A stretch of DNA of 64,000 nt from Galeruca laticollis (GCA_963921935.1 OY998184.1:27345067-27409066); one strand, 5' to 3'. Shown: positions 9,977-21,390, counted from the stretch's first letter. Numbers and translations are program-made. Notes: generated by a model not told the origin, from the letters alone.

Positions 9977-10621
9977 CCTCTCCTCGCTTAATTCCTTCAG
10001 ACCCAAAAGATCCTTAAATTTAACAAATAAAACATTATGTAGACCTTTGGTAAGAATATCAGCCTGTTGGTTATCCGAAGGTATATATTTCAAATGAATA
10101 ATTCCGCTATTATAATATTCACAAATAAAATGAAATTTTAGGTCAATATGTTTTACCCTCTTATTATTAGACGGTTTTTTTATCAACGACAGGCAACCTT
10201 GGTTATCTTCGAAAAATGTAACATTATTAAAACTGGCACCTAGATTTGAAATTAATTTTCGCAGCCACAGACCATCACGTACAGCATCACATAATGCAAC
10301 TAATTCTGCTTCTGTGGTGGATAATGACACACAAGTCTGCTTTCTTGTAACCCACATTAAAGTGTTATTAAAAAGTTTAAATACAAAACCTGATACAGAT
10401 TTGCGATCATGCGTATCACCTCCCCAATCAGCGTCTACATAACAACAAAAATTATTTTCGTTATTCCTAACATATTCTAAGCCAACATTGACTGTTAGTT
10501 TTAAGTATCTCAAAACTCTTTTTAAATGGTTCCAAACTTCATCAGATGATTTATCCTGAAACCTACTAAAGTAATTTACGCTGAAACATATATCAGGCCT
10601 ACTGCCTAGCATCAGATACAT
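9971..10621 (-). pseudogene. copia-1 RNase H
   Basis: This copia-type RNase H carries the landmarks of the family: SRPDICFSVNYFSRFQ, the catalytic Asp in YVDADWGGD, the Glu in SLSTTEAELVAL, and FFEDNQG followed by HIDLKFHFI. The C terminus, ADILTKGL, is typical of copia pol. It continues the RT frame but is separated from it by a single TGA (10622-10624) in ELVG-stop-LMYL, where copia proteins have a coding residue. RNase H removes the RNA template during cDNA synthesis. Apart from that stop this segment is intact, and it ends inside the 3' LTR. Confidence 0.9.
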
Positions 10622-10624
10622 GAG

Positions 10625-12260
10625 TCAACCCACGAGTTCTCTTATAGGTTTCTTAGTTAACATTTTTGAATCGTTACATAATGATATATTAAGCTTAGGG
10701 TCTATAGGTAAAGCTGAACCCTTGCAATCAGTCATTCCAAACCGGTTAAGTATCCCATTTGTGTATCTCGATTGGTCAATCCTCAGAATACCTTTATCAC
10801 GATCATAATTAATCCTTAAACCCAAAAAAATTTTAATATGACCCTTATCCTTCATTACAAACCTATTCATTAATCTCCTTTTTATTTCATTCACATCTGA
10901 TAAGTTTGGACCCGCTATGATTATATCATCTACATATACTATTAAATAAATATTTTCATTTGTATTACGCAATATATAAAGGCAATAGTCATTCTCCGAT
11001 CTTTCAAAACCTATTTTTAATAAAAAAGAGTTGATTTCTGAATTCCAGCATTTTGATGATTGGCGTAATCCATATAATGATTTTTTTAATTTCAAAACCT
11101 TATTATTATTATTCACAATTCCCTCTGGGTAAAAAATATATATGTCATTTGTCAACTTACCATTTAAGAAAGCTGACTTCACATCTAACTGTTGAAAGTA
11201 GTATTTATTTTGATTACCTATTAAGAGTAAACTTCTAATAGTTACTAACTTAGCTACAGGTGAATATATTTCATCAAAATAATTCTCTCTTTCTTGTGCA
11301 AACCCCCTAACTACTAATCGAGCCTTATATTTATTTTCCTCTCTATCTTCTAACATTTTGTATGAAAATACCCATTTTGTGTCTAGAACCTGACAACCTA
11401 TTGGTTTTTCTACCTCCTCCCATGTTTCATTTTCATGTATTGATTCTAATTCTCTACTAACCGCTCCTAACCACTTCTCCTTGTCCTTTCTATTTTCTAA
11501 GTCTTTATAACAATTTGGCACATTTTCTATGTAATTACAGGCATTAAAAGCCATATATAGTTCATAATCATCATATTTGCTTGGGATTTTTGTTTCTCTT
11601 TTATTTCTCATGTTATCCAATTCCTTAGCATTTTCATTTATGTCTCTTGTTTCAATATCCCTGTTTAATTCAATTTCCTCATTATCATTATCCTTTACAT
11701 CCAATTCTAACCTATCTATAGATAGTTCTCTAGGTTCATTATTTACACTTACACCATTTGTTTTAAAATAAAAGTTTTCCTCATCAAATTGTACATCCCT
11801 TCCAATGATTAATTTTTGTTTTTCAATATTCCACAACCTATATCCTGTTGGAGAATATCCTAACATTACACACTTTTCCGTCTTAGCATCAAATTTGCTG
11901 CGGTTTACTTTGGGTATATGTTTATAAGCATTGCAACCAAAAATTCTAAGATTTCCAACATTTGGTTTACACTTATACCACAACTCTGAAGGAGTTACGT
12001 TTCCTAAATTTGTTGACATACCCCTATTCATGACATAATTACATGTCAAAATTGCTTCACCCCAAAATTCTCTGGACATACCTGAGTCCACTAATATTGC
12101 CCTAGCCCTTTCTACTAAACTTCGGTTTTTCCGCTCGGCCTTTCCATTTTGTTCTGGTGTATAAGGACAAGTATAGTCTAATAGTATTCCCTTGTTTCTG
12201 CAAAAATCAGTGATGTTGTCTGAACTATACTCACCACCATTGTCAGATCGGATTTTTGAT
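10625..12260 (-). pseudogene. copia-1 integrase C-terminal half and reverse transcriptase
   Basis: The frame is open from about 12260 to the TGA at 10622. It gives the integrase Glu region (PEQNGKAERKNR) and the copia GKxxWxxAIxTCxY-like segment (FWGEAILTCNYVMN). Then come LGYSPTGYRLW and the RT domain: NETWEEVEKP, DTKWVFSYK, LVVRGFAQ, QLDVKSAFLNG, KSLYGLRQSSKCW and the catalytic YVDDIIIAG. The order and motif spacing match copia. It is joined to the upstream frame by a one-base shift near 12260. The product would be cut from the gag-pol polyprotein. Confidence 0.9.
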
Positions 12261-12357
12261 ATCTACTGTTAAATTTATTTTCAACCATTTGTACATACTC
12301 CTTTAATTTCTGAAAAACTTCACTTTTGTTTTTAATTAAGTATACAACAGAAAAATT

Positions 12358-14043
12358 TCAAAAGTCATCAATAAAAGTTATGAAATATTTATACCCATCA
12401 TATGTTAAAGGGGTAATAGGTCCACACACATCTGTATGTATTATCTCCAATAACCTTGTGCTTTTTGTACGAATACCAAATGGAAAACGAGTAATTTTAC
12501 CTGCAACACAAGGCTCACAAAATTCTACATTTCTATTTATTACTTCTTTCTTTATTCCTGTAACCATTTCCTTTTTAACAATTTGTTTTAACCCTGTAAA
12601 CCCTACATGAGCATAACGCCTGTGCCATTTTATAAAATCATTATTACTTTCAACATTTAGACACTCAGATGGCTTTTTCAATTTAAAAGATATTTCAAAT
12701 AAATTTTTCCTGATACCCTGACCTATCAATCTATGATTTTTGTCTAATAACTTTACCTTTGCATCCTCAAATGTAACAGAAATGTTTGCAGACTCTAATT
12801 TTTTGACAGATAATAAATTTTTCCTTAACATGGGAACAAAGAATACATTTTTTATATTGCATTCAATTTTATCATTACCACTTAAAACTACTATGTTTCC
12901 TATACCTACAGCATTTAAATAAGATTCATTTTTTGCTATTGCAATCTTTATAGGATTGTCCAACATTATTAATTCAGAAAAATATTGTTTATCGCTAACC
13001 ATATGGTCAGTACAACCTGAATCTACAAAAAAAGTTAAATATTCTTTACTAGAACCCTTATCTTTATCGTTACCTTCCATATCTGTCATAAAACATATTT
13101 TATTTTCATTTTTCTCATCTTCAAACAATGTGTTATCTTCTACTTGTTCTTGTACTAACTTGGTTCTGGGATTGTTGTAATGGCCTGTTTGACCTCTAAA
13201 ACCTCTTTGAAATCCTCTTCCTGTTTGAAAACTTCTATTTCTGTAAAATCCTCTTCCTCTATTTTGAAATGTTCGTTTCTCCAGATTCTGGTTGTTAAAT
13301 TGTTTGTTCCTATATGTGGGGCATTCTCTTTTGTAGTGACCATTTTGCCCACATGAGAAGCATGGACCTTGACTTACAAATGCCGTTACATTCACATTTG
13401 ATACACTACTATTTGAGTTTACGGTATTCAGTTGTCTTTTATCATTTTCAGCTAACAATTTTGATTTTACAGTTTCATATTTAAGCTCTGGTATATTTTC
13501 TAATACAGTAACCACGGTTTGGAACGATGGTGGCAAACTTAGTAACAAATTGCATATAATATCATCTTCTTTTACTTCTACTCCAGCATCTTTTAACTGT
13601 CTTAATATTTTTTCAAATTCTTCTATAAATGTTACAAGGTTATCACTTTCTTTTAGCTTCATAGATAATAACTTTTTCTTCAAGAACAATTGTCCAGGTA
13701 ATCCCCTTTTTTCGTACTTATCTTTCAAGACCTTCCACATTTCCAAAGCATTTTTACAATTTCGTAAGCTCTCAATTTGTGAATCCTCAACACATTGGAC
13801 AATCAGACATTTAGCTTTATTGTCTTTTTTCACCTCGCTTTCTTTTGTCGGATCAATAGCGGCTAGCACACACTCATTCACGTTATTCTCTGCAAATATT
13901 AGTTCCATCCGAAATTTCCAATTATGATAATTCAAACCATTTAACGGCTCGATAAGGTAACCTTTTCCAATTCCTGACATTTTCTTCTTATAGGTATATT
14001 CTCGGTTCAGTTTCTTTAACCACGTGCTCACACGTAACCTCAA
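12358..14043 (-). pseudogene. copia-1 gag, protease and integrase N-terminal half
   Basis: The open stretch is 561 codons. The more likely start is the internal Met of MSGIGKGYLIEPLNGLNYHN (copia gag N terminus), not the first Met at 14043. Gag (UBN2-type) is followed by the knuckle CFSCGQNGHYKREC, an Arg/Gly-rich stretch, the protease site FFVDSGCTDHM, the integrase zinc finger (H..H in WHRRYAHVG, CEPCVAGK) and the first catalytic Asp in IIHTDVCGP. A TGA directly after FITFIDDF ends the frame in mid-integrase; beyond it the same frame stays readable until a frameshift near 12260. Few lesions suggest recent decay. Confidence 0.9.
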
Positions 14044-14062
14044 ACTTAAAAACTTTAAATCT

Positions 14063-14076
14063 CTGGGCCCATAACC
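14063..14076 (-). promoter_or_regulatory. copia-1 primer-binding site
   Basis: The minus strand just inside the 5' LTR reads GGTTATGGGCCCAG. This is the copia-type primer site, which pairs with an internal part of initiator tRNA-Met (the half-tRNA priming known for Drosophila copia). It lies 3 bases from the LTR end at 14080. Confidence 0.85.
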
Positions 14077-14079
14077 TTT

Positions 14080-14263
14080 TGTTATTTTGTTAAAACAATA
14101 TGTTTTGTTTTAATATATGCTTTATTATATATAATCCACTCTTACAAAAACTACACCTTGACCCATTTATTACAGTACTTATTCACCAATTGACATTTTT
14201 ACAACTGTCATGGATGAAGGAATTGAGGGCGCGTAAGGCTTATTCACAATAAAGATTTCAACA
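14080..14263 (-). repeat. 5' LTR of copia-1
   Basis: It has the same length as the 3' LTR and differs at 3 positions. It is followed on the minus strand by the primer site at 14063-14076. Confidence 0.95.
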
Positions 14264-15129
14264 AGTGTGTTGTCTCTGGTGGTTATAAATCAAAATTATT
14301 GACATTTGGCAGCGGTGAGTGGATAAAACAGGAAATTTTACAATACTACTAAAATTCATTGGTACTTCCATCTGCTTGTCTGAAACGCATACTAATAAAA
14401 TAGTAATATTTTGTCTATGATTAACCTAACAGAACACAAATAAACTTATTCACTTATAATTTTCTGGAAATGCAAGCAATTCAACTCCTCGCTAGCTATC
14501 GAGGAACTCGAATCGTATTTTTTATTCGATAAAATCTTGAAACAGAATCCCACGCTATCTAAAAGGTACATGTGACTGTGGCACCTTTCCTGTGAACGGC
14601 GACTTATGTAACCAGGCCATGGTCTTTGCTTTTGATATTGAAATAGAAGATGAATTTATGTTTAGGTTCATTATTTATTTGTTTGGCATTTTTGATCAAA
14701 TAACATTCGTTGTAATTATTATGGTCAACCAAACACAAGATCACAGTAAAACACCGAAAGAATGATATAAAATGTTGAAAACACTAAAAACACAACTTAA
14801 TTGAGCTGAAGGTAGCTAAAACATAACCTACATACCTGACAGATACGACCATTTGACGTCACACCAATAGAAAGCGCGTTTGCTGTCACGTGATGACATC
14901 AACAAATTGTTAACATTTTAAGAGCGGATTTTGCAATATATATAAATTATATGAAACTTATTCTTTTATTGACGACTCATTTGCTTTTTGGCTGTTCACA
15001 ATGAGTTCATGATTTGGAAGCTGATATTTTTTGCAAATTGTCCATTGTAGACTGTCACCTTGACATGTGACTGTGACTAATCAGCATATTCAGCCCTCTT
15101 CTTATTTTCAGTCCAAGCTGTTATTCTGA
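14264..15129. other. non-coding stretch with a CRE/CCAAT/E-box cluster
   Basis: No coding frame of note. At 14851-14895 a TGACGTCA box, a CCAAT, an AGCGCG stretch and a TCACGTGA E-box lie within 45 bp, and a TATATAAATT occurs at about 14939. This could be a promoter for either strand, but no gene starts clearly beside it. Confidence 0.3.
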
Positions 15130-15177
15130 CATTCACAGAACAGGTGTAACATTATTATGATTATTGGTACTGTTACT

Positions 15178-16094
15178 GCTGTACTCCCGGTGAGGATGGC
15201 ATATTTCCAGCTCTGCTACAAAACGGACTGGAATTACTTTTACCCATCCTCATTAAACTGTGTAGAGCTAGTCTGGCGTAGAATTATATACCACCACCAA
15301 GGTTTCCAGTGGCTGCCTGCAGGGTGGAGTACTATATTCCCTACTGTGATCACTCTTGATGGATGACCTGCTTGGTACTCTCGCAGGAAGAGGGGTAGAA
15401 CTGCAAGCGTATGCAGACGACCTTGTAATTCTGGCAAGGACCAAGGATAGCATATAATATCCTCCAAAAGACTTTGGACGATGTCTACAGTTGGTGCCAG
15501 AGGGAACAGATGTCTGTTAACCCTGGTAAAACTGTAATAGTTCCCTTCGCTAAGAGAAGGAATTTTGCGGACCTTCCGCCACTTTCCTGTAATGGTGAGA
15601 TTATTCCATTTGCAGCGGAAGTAAAATATTTGGGGATCATCCTAAATAAAAAACTTACTTGGAACGCTCACTTCGAAAAAGTTATACATAAGGCCAGACT
15701 AACCTTGTGGAAATGTCGCAGGATCTGTGGAAAATCTTGGGGCTTGTGTCCCAAAGAAATCCACTGGATATATGTGATGATTGTTAGACCAATGATCACA
15801 TATGGAGCCATTGCTTGGTGGTCAAAAGCTTTACAGAAAACGGCCCAAACAAAGCTCTCTGGTATACAGAGACAGGCTTGTATGGCTATCACTGGTGCTG
15901 TCAGTACCACACCGTCAGCAGCCATGGAAATCCTCCTGGACCTACCTCCTCTCCATATACTTCTGGAAAAGAAGGCTAGATGGACAGCATATAGAATTTT
16001 GCATATTTCTAAATTCACAAAACAAGCTTATACAGAGCAAAGCAGAATGCTAGCGGACACTGAAAGTCATAGTGTTCTGGAGAGTGATCTTTGA
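15178..16094 (+). pseudogene. non-LTR RT, C-terminal part
   Basis: Short frames give PGEDGIFPALLQNG at 15188-15230, typical of the RT region before the palm. After an internal deletion comes a degraded GCPQGGVLSPLL-type box and AYADDLVILA (catalytic YADD, about 15411-15440). A clean 206-codon stretch (15474-16094) then reads the thumb: MSVNPGKTVIVPF, EVKYLGIILNKKLTW and WSKALQKTAQTKLSGIQRQA. The RT fingers and part of the palm are missing. Stops at 15355-15365 and 15455 and a frameshift after 16070 show that it is dead. Confidence 0.85.
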
Positions 16095-16109
16095 TATAAT
16101 GCTTCCAAC

Positions 16110-16990
16110 AGTAAACTACAATCAGCCTTATACGGTCCTCCGCAAGGATGAACTCTTAAGAGCAGGCATCTGTTGGTACACCGATGGTTCAAAGACAAAC
16201 TCAGGTTCTGGTGCGGATGTATACGGGCGAAGACCTAGGACAGAAATTTCAACCTCTCTAGGATCCTAGGCAACCGTATTTCAGGCGGAAATTTACGCCA
16301 TTGTTTCATGTGTGGAGAGTTTGGGGCAAACCAACCACACACAGATCAATAAAAAATTTCACGGACAGTCAAGCGGCTCTGAAAGCACTTAGCTCTTACC
16401 GTTTAACGTCGAAATTGGTTTTAGACTACCAGAAAAGACTCGCCTCAATAGGAGAACGCAACAGGGTATCGCTGGTCTGGATCCCTGGCCACTCTGGTAT
16501 GGATGGTAATGAGAAGGCGGACTCTCTTGTAAGGGAGGGTGCCGCTCGTGTATTTATCGGATCAGAACCTGCAATTGACATCGCAGCAAGTATTGCCAAA
16601 CAAATACTAAATACCTGGACAACAAGAAGAGTTTTAGACTTCTGGCATAATATACCAGGACTGGTTCATTCAAAGGCCTTCATACATCCTTCGAATAATG
16701 TATCTAAACAAATGTTACGCTATAATATACATGACCTATGCTGCCTAACAGGCCACTATCCTTTGAATCATCAAATGCTGAAACCTAGACTGTCGGATGA
16801 TCCGATTTGCCATCTCTGTTTGGAAGATGATGAAACAGCAGAGCATATAATTTGTGCCTGCCCCGCCGCGGCTCGAGTCAGGTATCTGAAGTTTGGCAGG
16901 GCCTCTCTCTCGTCTTCGGACCTAAAATATCGTTCACTAAACAAATTAATCGGCTTCGTTCAGAAGCTGAGTTTGTTTGGTGAAATATGA
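16110..16990 (+). pseudogene. non-LTR RNase H and cysteine motif
   Basis: WYTDGSKTNSGSGADVYG holds the first RNase H Asp. After a frameshift near 16269-16300 the frame resumes with NFTDSQAALKAL and VWIPGHSGMDGNEKADSLVR, which contain further catalytic residues. A linker follows, then CHLCLEDDETAEHIICACPA, the CX2C..HX4C motif found at the end of such pol ORFs. The Glu-bearing segment between the first two blocks (VFQAEIYAI, about 16275-16300) is readable in a third frame. The protein would remove RNA after target-primed reverse transcription. Confidence 0.85.
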
Positions 16991-17098
16991 ATAGGTATGA
17001 GCCACAATAGACTCTTACGAGTCGCAGTGGAGGGCCTTATTGACCCACTCATTACAAACCTAATCTAACCTACTGCTGTGCACTCACATACAAATTAT

Positions 17099-17470
17099 TT
17101 GGCCATTTTCCCGATTTTACGAGCCACTTATGGTACTTATAAAATCACGCTCATGAAAAATTTAAATACAATACAAAACGTACGAATGTGTAGAAAAAGT
17201 CAACATGAAGCATGCGTAGCGATTTTGTCAGCCAATAGCAAACGGACCAGTTTTGCCCCTTTTGGGGAGGTTTGGGGGAGAGGGTAGGCGGGAAATGTCT
17301 GCCAGTATTGTGTAACGTTTGTGCGGTCGTTATGGGAGTTATTTGACAAGCAGCATATATATGTCCTATGGGAGAAAATGCTTCACATTGGCCCAGGAGC
17401 TTATTTACCACACGGTAGAAAGTTAGGGTTCATGGACTTTTTCACGCGCCTTATCCTAGACTAGGGGATG
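17099..17470 (-). repeat. dispersed repeat, copy B (inverted partner of 6243-6772)
   Basis: The reverse complement starts CTAGTCTAGGATAAGGCGCG and continues with CATGAACCCTAACTTTCTAC and CACAAACGTTACACAATACT, all shared with copy A. A pyrimidine-rich tract here (about 17265-17290) corresponds to the poly-C of copy A. Confidence 0.7.
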
Positions 17471-17800
17471 TAGTTGCCTAATAGAGGTATTTCGACAAAA
17501 TAGGTTTAACTTTTTCATCGTGTATTTCATCTCTTCTCTGGCGCCTTTTAGGAACTCTTATGTGCCTTATCGTTTCCCCTCTCTATATATAAATTACAAG
17601 GTATATCACCTACTACCAAACAATGGATTTTCCCAGGTACAAATTTAGTCCCTATTTATTTAATTCCTCCCATTTCTTTATTATGTATGTCACATCATCC
17701 TCGTCTGCAAAAATAATAATCTGATTGTCTACAAAAAGTAGTGCTGATAAAATATCTGATTTCCAATTTACCTTTTGTTTTAACGAATTTTTTTTTGCAG

Positions 17801-17904
17801 GATCAACTACGAATGATGATTTTCACCAAATCGAAGATTCCTCTTCTGAAAGAAGCGATATCATAACAGAATTGGATAGTATTACATTCGACCATTGGTT
17901 TTAG
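17801..17904 (+). CDS. Gene A terminal exon (host gene candidate)
   Basis: A strong acceptor (ACGAATTTTTTTTTGCAG) ends at 17800. The phase-1 frame, the phase left by the donor at 6008, is open for 33 codons to a TAG at 17902-17904. The peptide is acidic and serine-rich (DDFHQIEDSSSERSD), ending SITFDHWF, and its composition is similar to that of the exon at 5873. An AATAAA follows at 18002-18007. No domain is recognised, so the function is unknown. The phase match is supportive but not proof. Confidence 0.5.
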
Positions 17905-17924
17905 AGTTTATATACATATGTATG

Positions 17925-17976
<52 letters not shown>
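17925..17976. repeat. (AT)n microsatellite in gene A 3' region
   Basis: A run of AT dinucleotides of about 50 bp, between the stop codon and the AATAAA. Confidence 0.95.
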
Positions 17977-17979
<3 letters not shown>

Positions 17980-18870
17980 ACAATGCGAGTCTCTAAATTG
18001 GAATAAATTCAGTAAATCAAAGACAATTTGGAAACATCCTCGGTCACATCGATTAGTATTTTGAACTACGCTCTTTTTGATGTAAATAAATGTTGTACAG
18101 CGTGTCCCAAAATTGGCATTATTAGGTCTCTCAATAATACAATATCGGCTTAATAAGTTTTAATAGTAGTATAATGTACTCATGAATAACATAGTCCTAA
18201 CCTCACAATAGTGAACAAACATGTGTCGTTGACAGATGCCAACCATTGATAATTTCTTAAGCCTACCGTTCATTACCACAGGGATATAACGTCATTCACA
18301 ATTTCTTCAAATAATCCTTATTTTTATATGAATATTCTTGAAGGGTTTATCAAATTACACCTGCGTACCAAATATCAAATTTTTATTACAAACTAATGAT
18401 TAATAAATATAATCCTCGTTCTATACAATGCTACTCTCCTTACTTGTTTTTATTTAACTTTTTTGTTTCACAATGTCAACATCAACCCAGTTCGACAAAA
18501 AAAGATCAACAAATACCTCTTGGCATTCCATTTTTAAATTGCCTGAATTATTTCATTAAGTTAAATCAGATTCCTCAATTTGTTGAATAACTTTTAAAGG
18601 ACAAGTAATAAAAATTTGATATTTGGTGTGCATGTGTAATTTAATATACCCTTCCAGAATAGTAATAAAAAATTAGGATAGCCGTTTAAAAAAATTGTCG
18701 ATGACATCATATCCCAGATTTGGGACACTTAAAAAATTTCCTTGCATCACAAAAAGCGCAATTTAAAACACTAATCGACCTGTCCAAGTATAATTCCAAC
18801 AAAAAACTGTCTTTGATTTACAGAATGTATCGCAAGTTAGAAACTCGCATTGTATATTTTATTTATATAT
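17976..18870. repeat. foldback element (long imperfect inverted repeat)
   Basis: The sequence from ACAATGCGAGTCTCTAA (about 17979) through GTGTCCCAAAATTGG (about 18106) and CAAATATCAAATTTTTATTA (about 18367) recurs as its reverse complement between about 18610 and 18862. The left arm carries about 150 bp extra (18123-18290), and the centre is unrelated. The layout is that of a MITE or foldback element lying in the 3' region of gene A. Confidence 0.75.
18002..18007 (+). terminator. AATAAA poly(A) signal candidate for gene A
   Basis: AATAAA lies about 100 bp after the TAG at 17902. It sits in the left arm of the foldback repeat, so the gene may use a signal donated by a mobile element. Confidence 0.35.
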
Positions 18871-19878
18871 TTATTTATTTATATACTTATATCTCAAAAA
18901 ATTTGTTTTAAATGTATCTTATCTGCGTGAATATACTGAACTCAACTTGTCAAATAATTTAATTTCACTTAAGTAAACTAATTTAGACAGACCCATTGCC
19001 AATGAAAATTCAACCAATATAAAGTCATTTCTATCACGCGTGTACTATTGGTTTACGTAGACTCAATAATGCTGACGTCTAGTGGTTTAGTCAGAACTAT
19101 TTCAAATACTGAGCAATATTTGTGTGCAATACGTTTTTGTTTTCTTTTCGAGCGAAATATAAAGTGTCCCAAGCGACTTTGAAATTGTAAATCATGGGAA
19201 ATCTTGTATTATTTCTATATTTTATATCCATATTGAAATTATAATTTATGTTGTATTTTGGAATTGATAATAAATTTAACGTTATTTGATTAGCTATCTT
19301 CTCAGTGTTTATTTTTTTAAAACTTTTTTCACACGATTAAAAACCAATTTCAGGTAAGATCAAATAAAAATCTGAAGAATAGATATTCCTCATTTGCTTT
19401 CTGTCGTTTCTTTTCATTAAATTTTCAGCTAGATTGAATGGATATCGGTGATGATCCGTTTTCAATTATATTCTTCTTTTATTTGCTTCCAATCAATTGG
19501 TTATTTGTTTTATGTTATTTTAAGAATGTTTCTATTAATTTTTTTATTGTGTTAAAATGTGTCTCGACAACTCGCTCATTAATATCAGTACAAGAAAGTG
19601 TATGACAATAGATCTAAAAAAAGTATCAATGAAGTGTTACTATATAGAGTAATACGATTTACTTCTTTTCAAAAATTTGATTACACTTTAGTCTGTTAAT
19701 AGACAGAGAGTAAAAATGTAATATACCCCTTGCCGGGTGGGCAATTAAAACTCCAGAATTTAAAAACTATTTACAATATAATTCACACCTTCATTCTTTT
19801 ATTTGCCTACTCGACCCTTTACAACGTCGGTATACAATTCTTCGGGTCGCTTGTAATTGCAGGTGTTTAACAGAGTCA
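18871..19878. other. non-coding stretch
   Basis: AT-rich. I see no element ends, coding similarity or tandem repeats apart from AT-rich simple sequence. Confidence 0.4.
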
Positions 19879-20797
19879 AACTTTTTATTTTTGTTTGATT
19901 GTGAAATGAGTGTTATTAATTGTTTTTCTCGAATGACCAGTCACTTTATTTGATGTGACGAAATTTATAATTTAATTGTATCGTTGTACTTTTAATGATT
20001 GTGATTGGATATGGTTGAATTAAATTGTTTTCACTTTTCGCTTGGTTTTATTTAATGTTTCATTATAAAGTTTTATTTTTGCATAGCAATCAAGAAATTA
20101 TCACTGTGTCACTTTTTATTATGTTGTCTAATTCTGATATTTTATTTAATTCTAATGAGTATTAAAAAGCCGGTCTTTTTGCCGGTAGAAAATAATTGAA
20201 GGCTACATGTTGGTTGGCTTTCAAAGAGGAAGGTTGTTAGGTGCGAAGATTATTTATTTGGTTTCTAGAGAGAGTGTAGGAAATGGAGGTAAAGTGGGGA
20301 ATTTGCGAAGTGAGTACGTGCCGAATCACGATTTGTTGCATATAATGGTTATTTTTGTTTTGTGGGTTCTTTGTTAACTAAATAAAGTATCAACACTAGA
20401 GTTTTAGGACTTTTATTGTTCATTAACAACTGACAAGTACATGTGTTTTGTTAACCTCTGTCCCCCGATGATCCCGCGCCTTTCTGACATCTGCCAACTG
20501 TCCTAACTTTGGCGTGTTCAGTAACAAAGCCCAAGACTACTCAAACAATTTTAATACAGAAGAAGAGTAGATCATTTTTTGTTTAGTCTCGACTGGAGGT
20601 TTTATGATATTTTTTTTGAAAGAAAGGTTAAAACTGATATTTGTGTAGAATATGGAATAATAAATAAATATGAATAATGATTTATCTTTCAGGAAGTACT
20701 TGTAATAGATTTTTAAGGTTTATGGAATGCATAATTAATATTAGATAGGAATTCAAATCGCAGGAAGAATTTAAATTAAGTTTAAATTCCTACAAAT
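19879..20797 (+). repeat. direct repeat, long copy
   Basis: It shares blocks with 22676-22983: TTGTTTGATTGTGAAATGAG at the start, then TTTTTTGTTTAGTCTCGA and ATTAGATAGGAATTCAAATC near the end. This copy has two segments (about 19923-20335 and 20352-20550) that the second copy lacks. Confidence 0.75.
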
Positions 20798-21064
20798 TGG
20801 GGGTGCGGGAAATAATGAAATAGTGACAACGAATGAATAATAGTAAAAGGGAAATGAGGCGATTGAGTAAATGAGTTTATGTAAAATGAGACTGTATACT
20901 GCTCTGATACATAAGTGTAAAAGGTAAGAAAGTAAATCAATGTAAAGTATAAGTAAGTGTGAAATATAAGTGTATAAAAATTTTAATGTTGATATTAGAG
21001 TGTTGTAAGGGCTCTGTTGTCAAGATTAGTGTAAATGATGTAGAGAAAGGGAGTACTCTAGTTG

Positions 21065-21180
21065 TATGCTAGAGTCTCTTTTTTATTTTATGAGAGAGAG
21101 AGTCTCTTTTTTATTTTAAGAGTGAGAGAGAGTCTCATTTTTTATATTAAGAGTGAGAGAGATTATTTAATGTTAAGAGA
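21065..21180 (+). repeat. GA-rich tandem repeat
   Basis: Three imperfect units of about 40 bp, each with GAGAGAGAGTCTC followed by TTTTTTATTTTA. Confidence 0.7.
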
Positions 21181-21248
21181 GTAAGTTTTTGGGGTGTTTA
21201 ATGACTACGAGATGCTTTTTGTTCTGTGTGAGAAAGAGAGAGAGTGAG

Positions 21249-21390
21249 TTAAGTGAGGAGGGGATGACGTTTTCTTTAAACATCACCCAAGTGTCTCCTT
21301 TGTTTTTTAATGAGGGAGAAAGTTAAGTGAGGAGGGGGATGACGTTTTCTCTAAACGTCACCCAAGTGTCTTTTTTGTTTTTTAATGAGA
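21249..21390 (+). repeat. tandem repeat with GACGTTT hairpin
   Basis: Two units of about 75 bp share AGTTAAGTGAGGAGGG, GATGACGTTTTCT..AAAC and CACCCAAGTGTC. In the second unit GACGTTT and AAACGTC can pair across TCTCT. A third, diverged unit with the same core lies at 22192-22240. Confidence 0.75.

Larger units (their letters stand above)
9793..14263 (-). mobile_element. Ty1/copia-type LTR retrotransposon (copia-1), nearly intact
   Basis: Two 184-bp LTRs (9793-9976 and 14080-14263) bracket one gag-pol unit on the minus strand in copia order: gag, CCHC knuckle, protease, integrase, RT, RNase H. A primer site, polypurine tract and both LTR ends (TG..CA) are present. The LTRs differ at only 3 of 184 positions by my count. 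The coding region is damaged by two in-frame TGA codons and one frameshift. The expected 5-bp target duplication is not seen (CGATT on the left, AGTGT on the right). Confidence 0.95.
15130..17075 (+). mobile_element. non-LTR retrotransposon, I/R1-like group, 5'-truncated
   Basis: The plus strand carries only the 3' part of an RT ORF and an RNase H domain, then a short 3' end (CTAATCTAACCTA). 5' truncation is typical of target-primed insertion. No ORF1 or endonuclease is present. RNase H after RT, and the CCHC-like cysteine motif near the end, place it with the I or R1-type clades. Confidence 0.8.

Noticed and set aside
14264..14320. Possible exon with donor GGCAGCG|GTGAGT right after the copia LTR
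   Set aside because: No usable acceptor or start except the AG formed at the LTR junction, and no similarity; probably chance.
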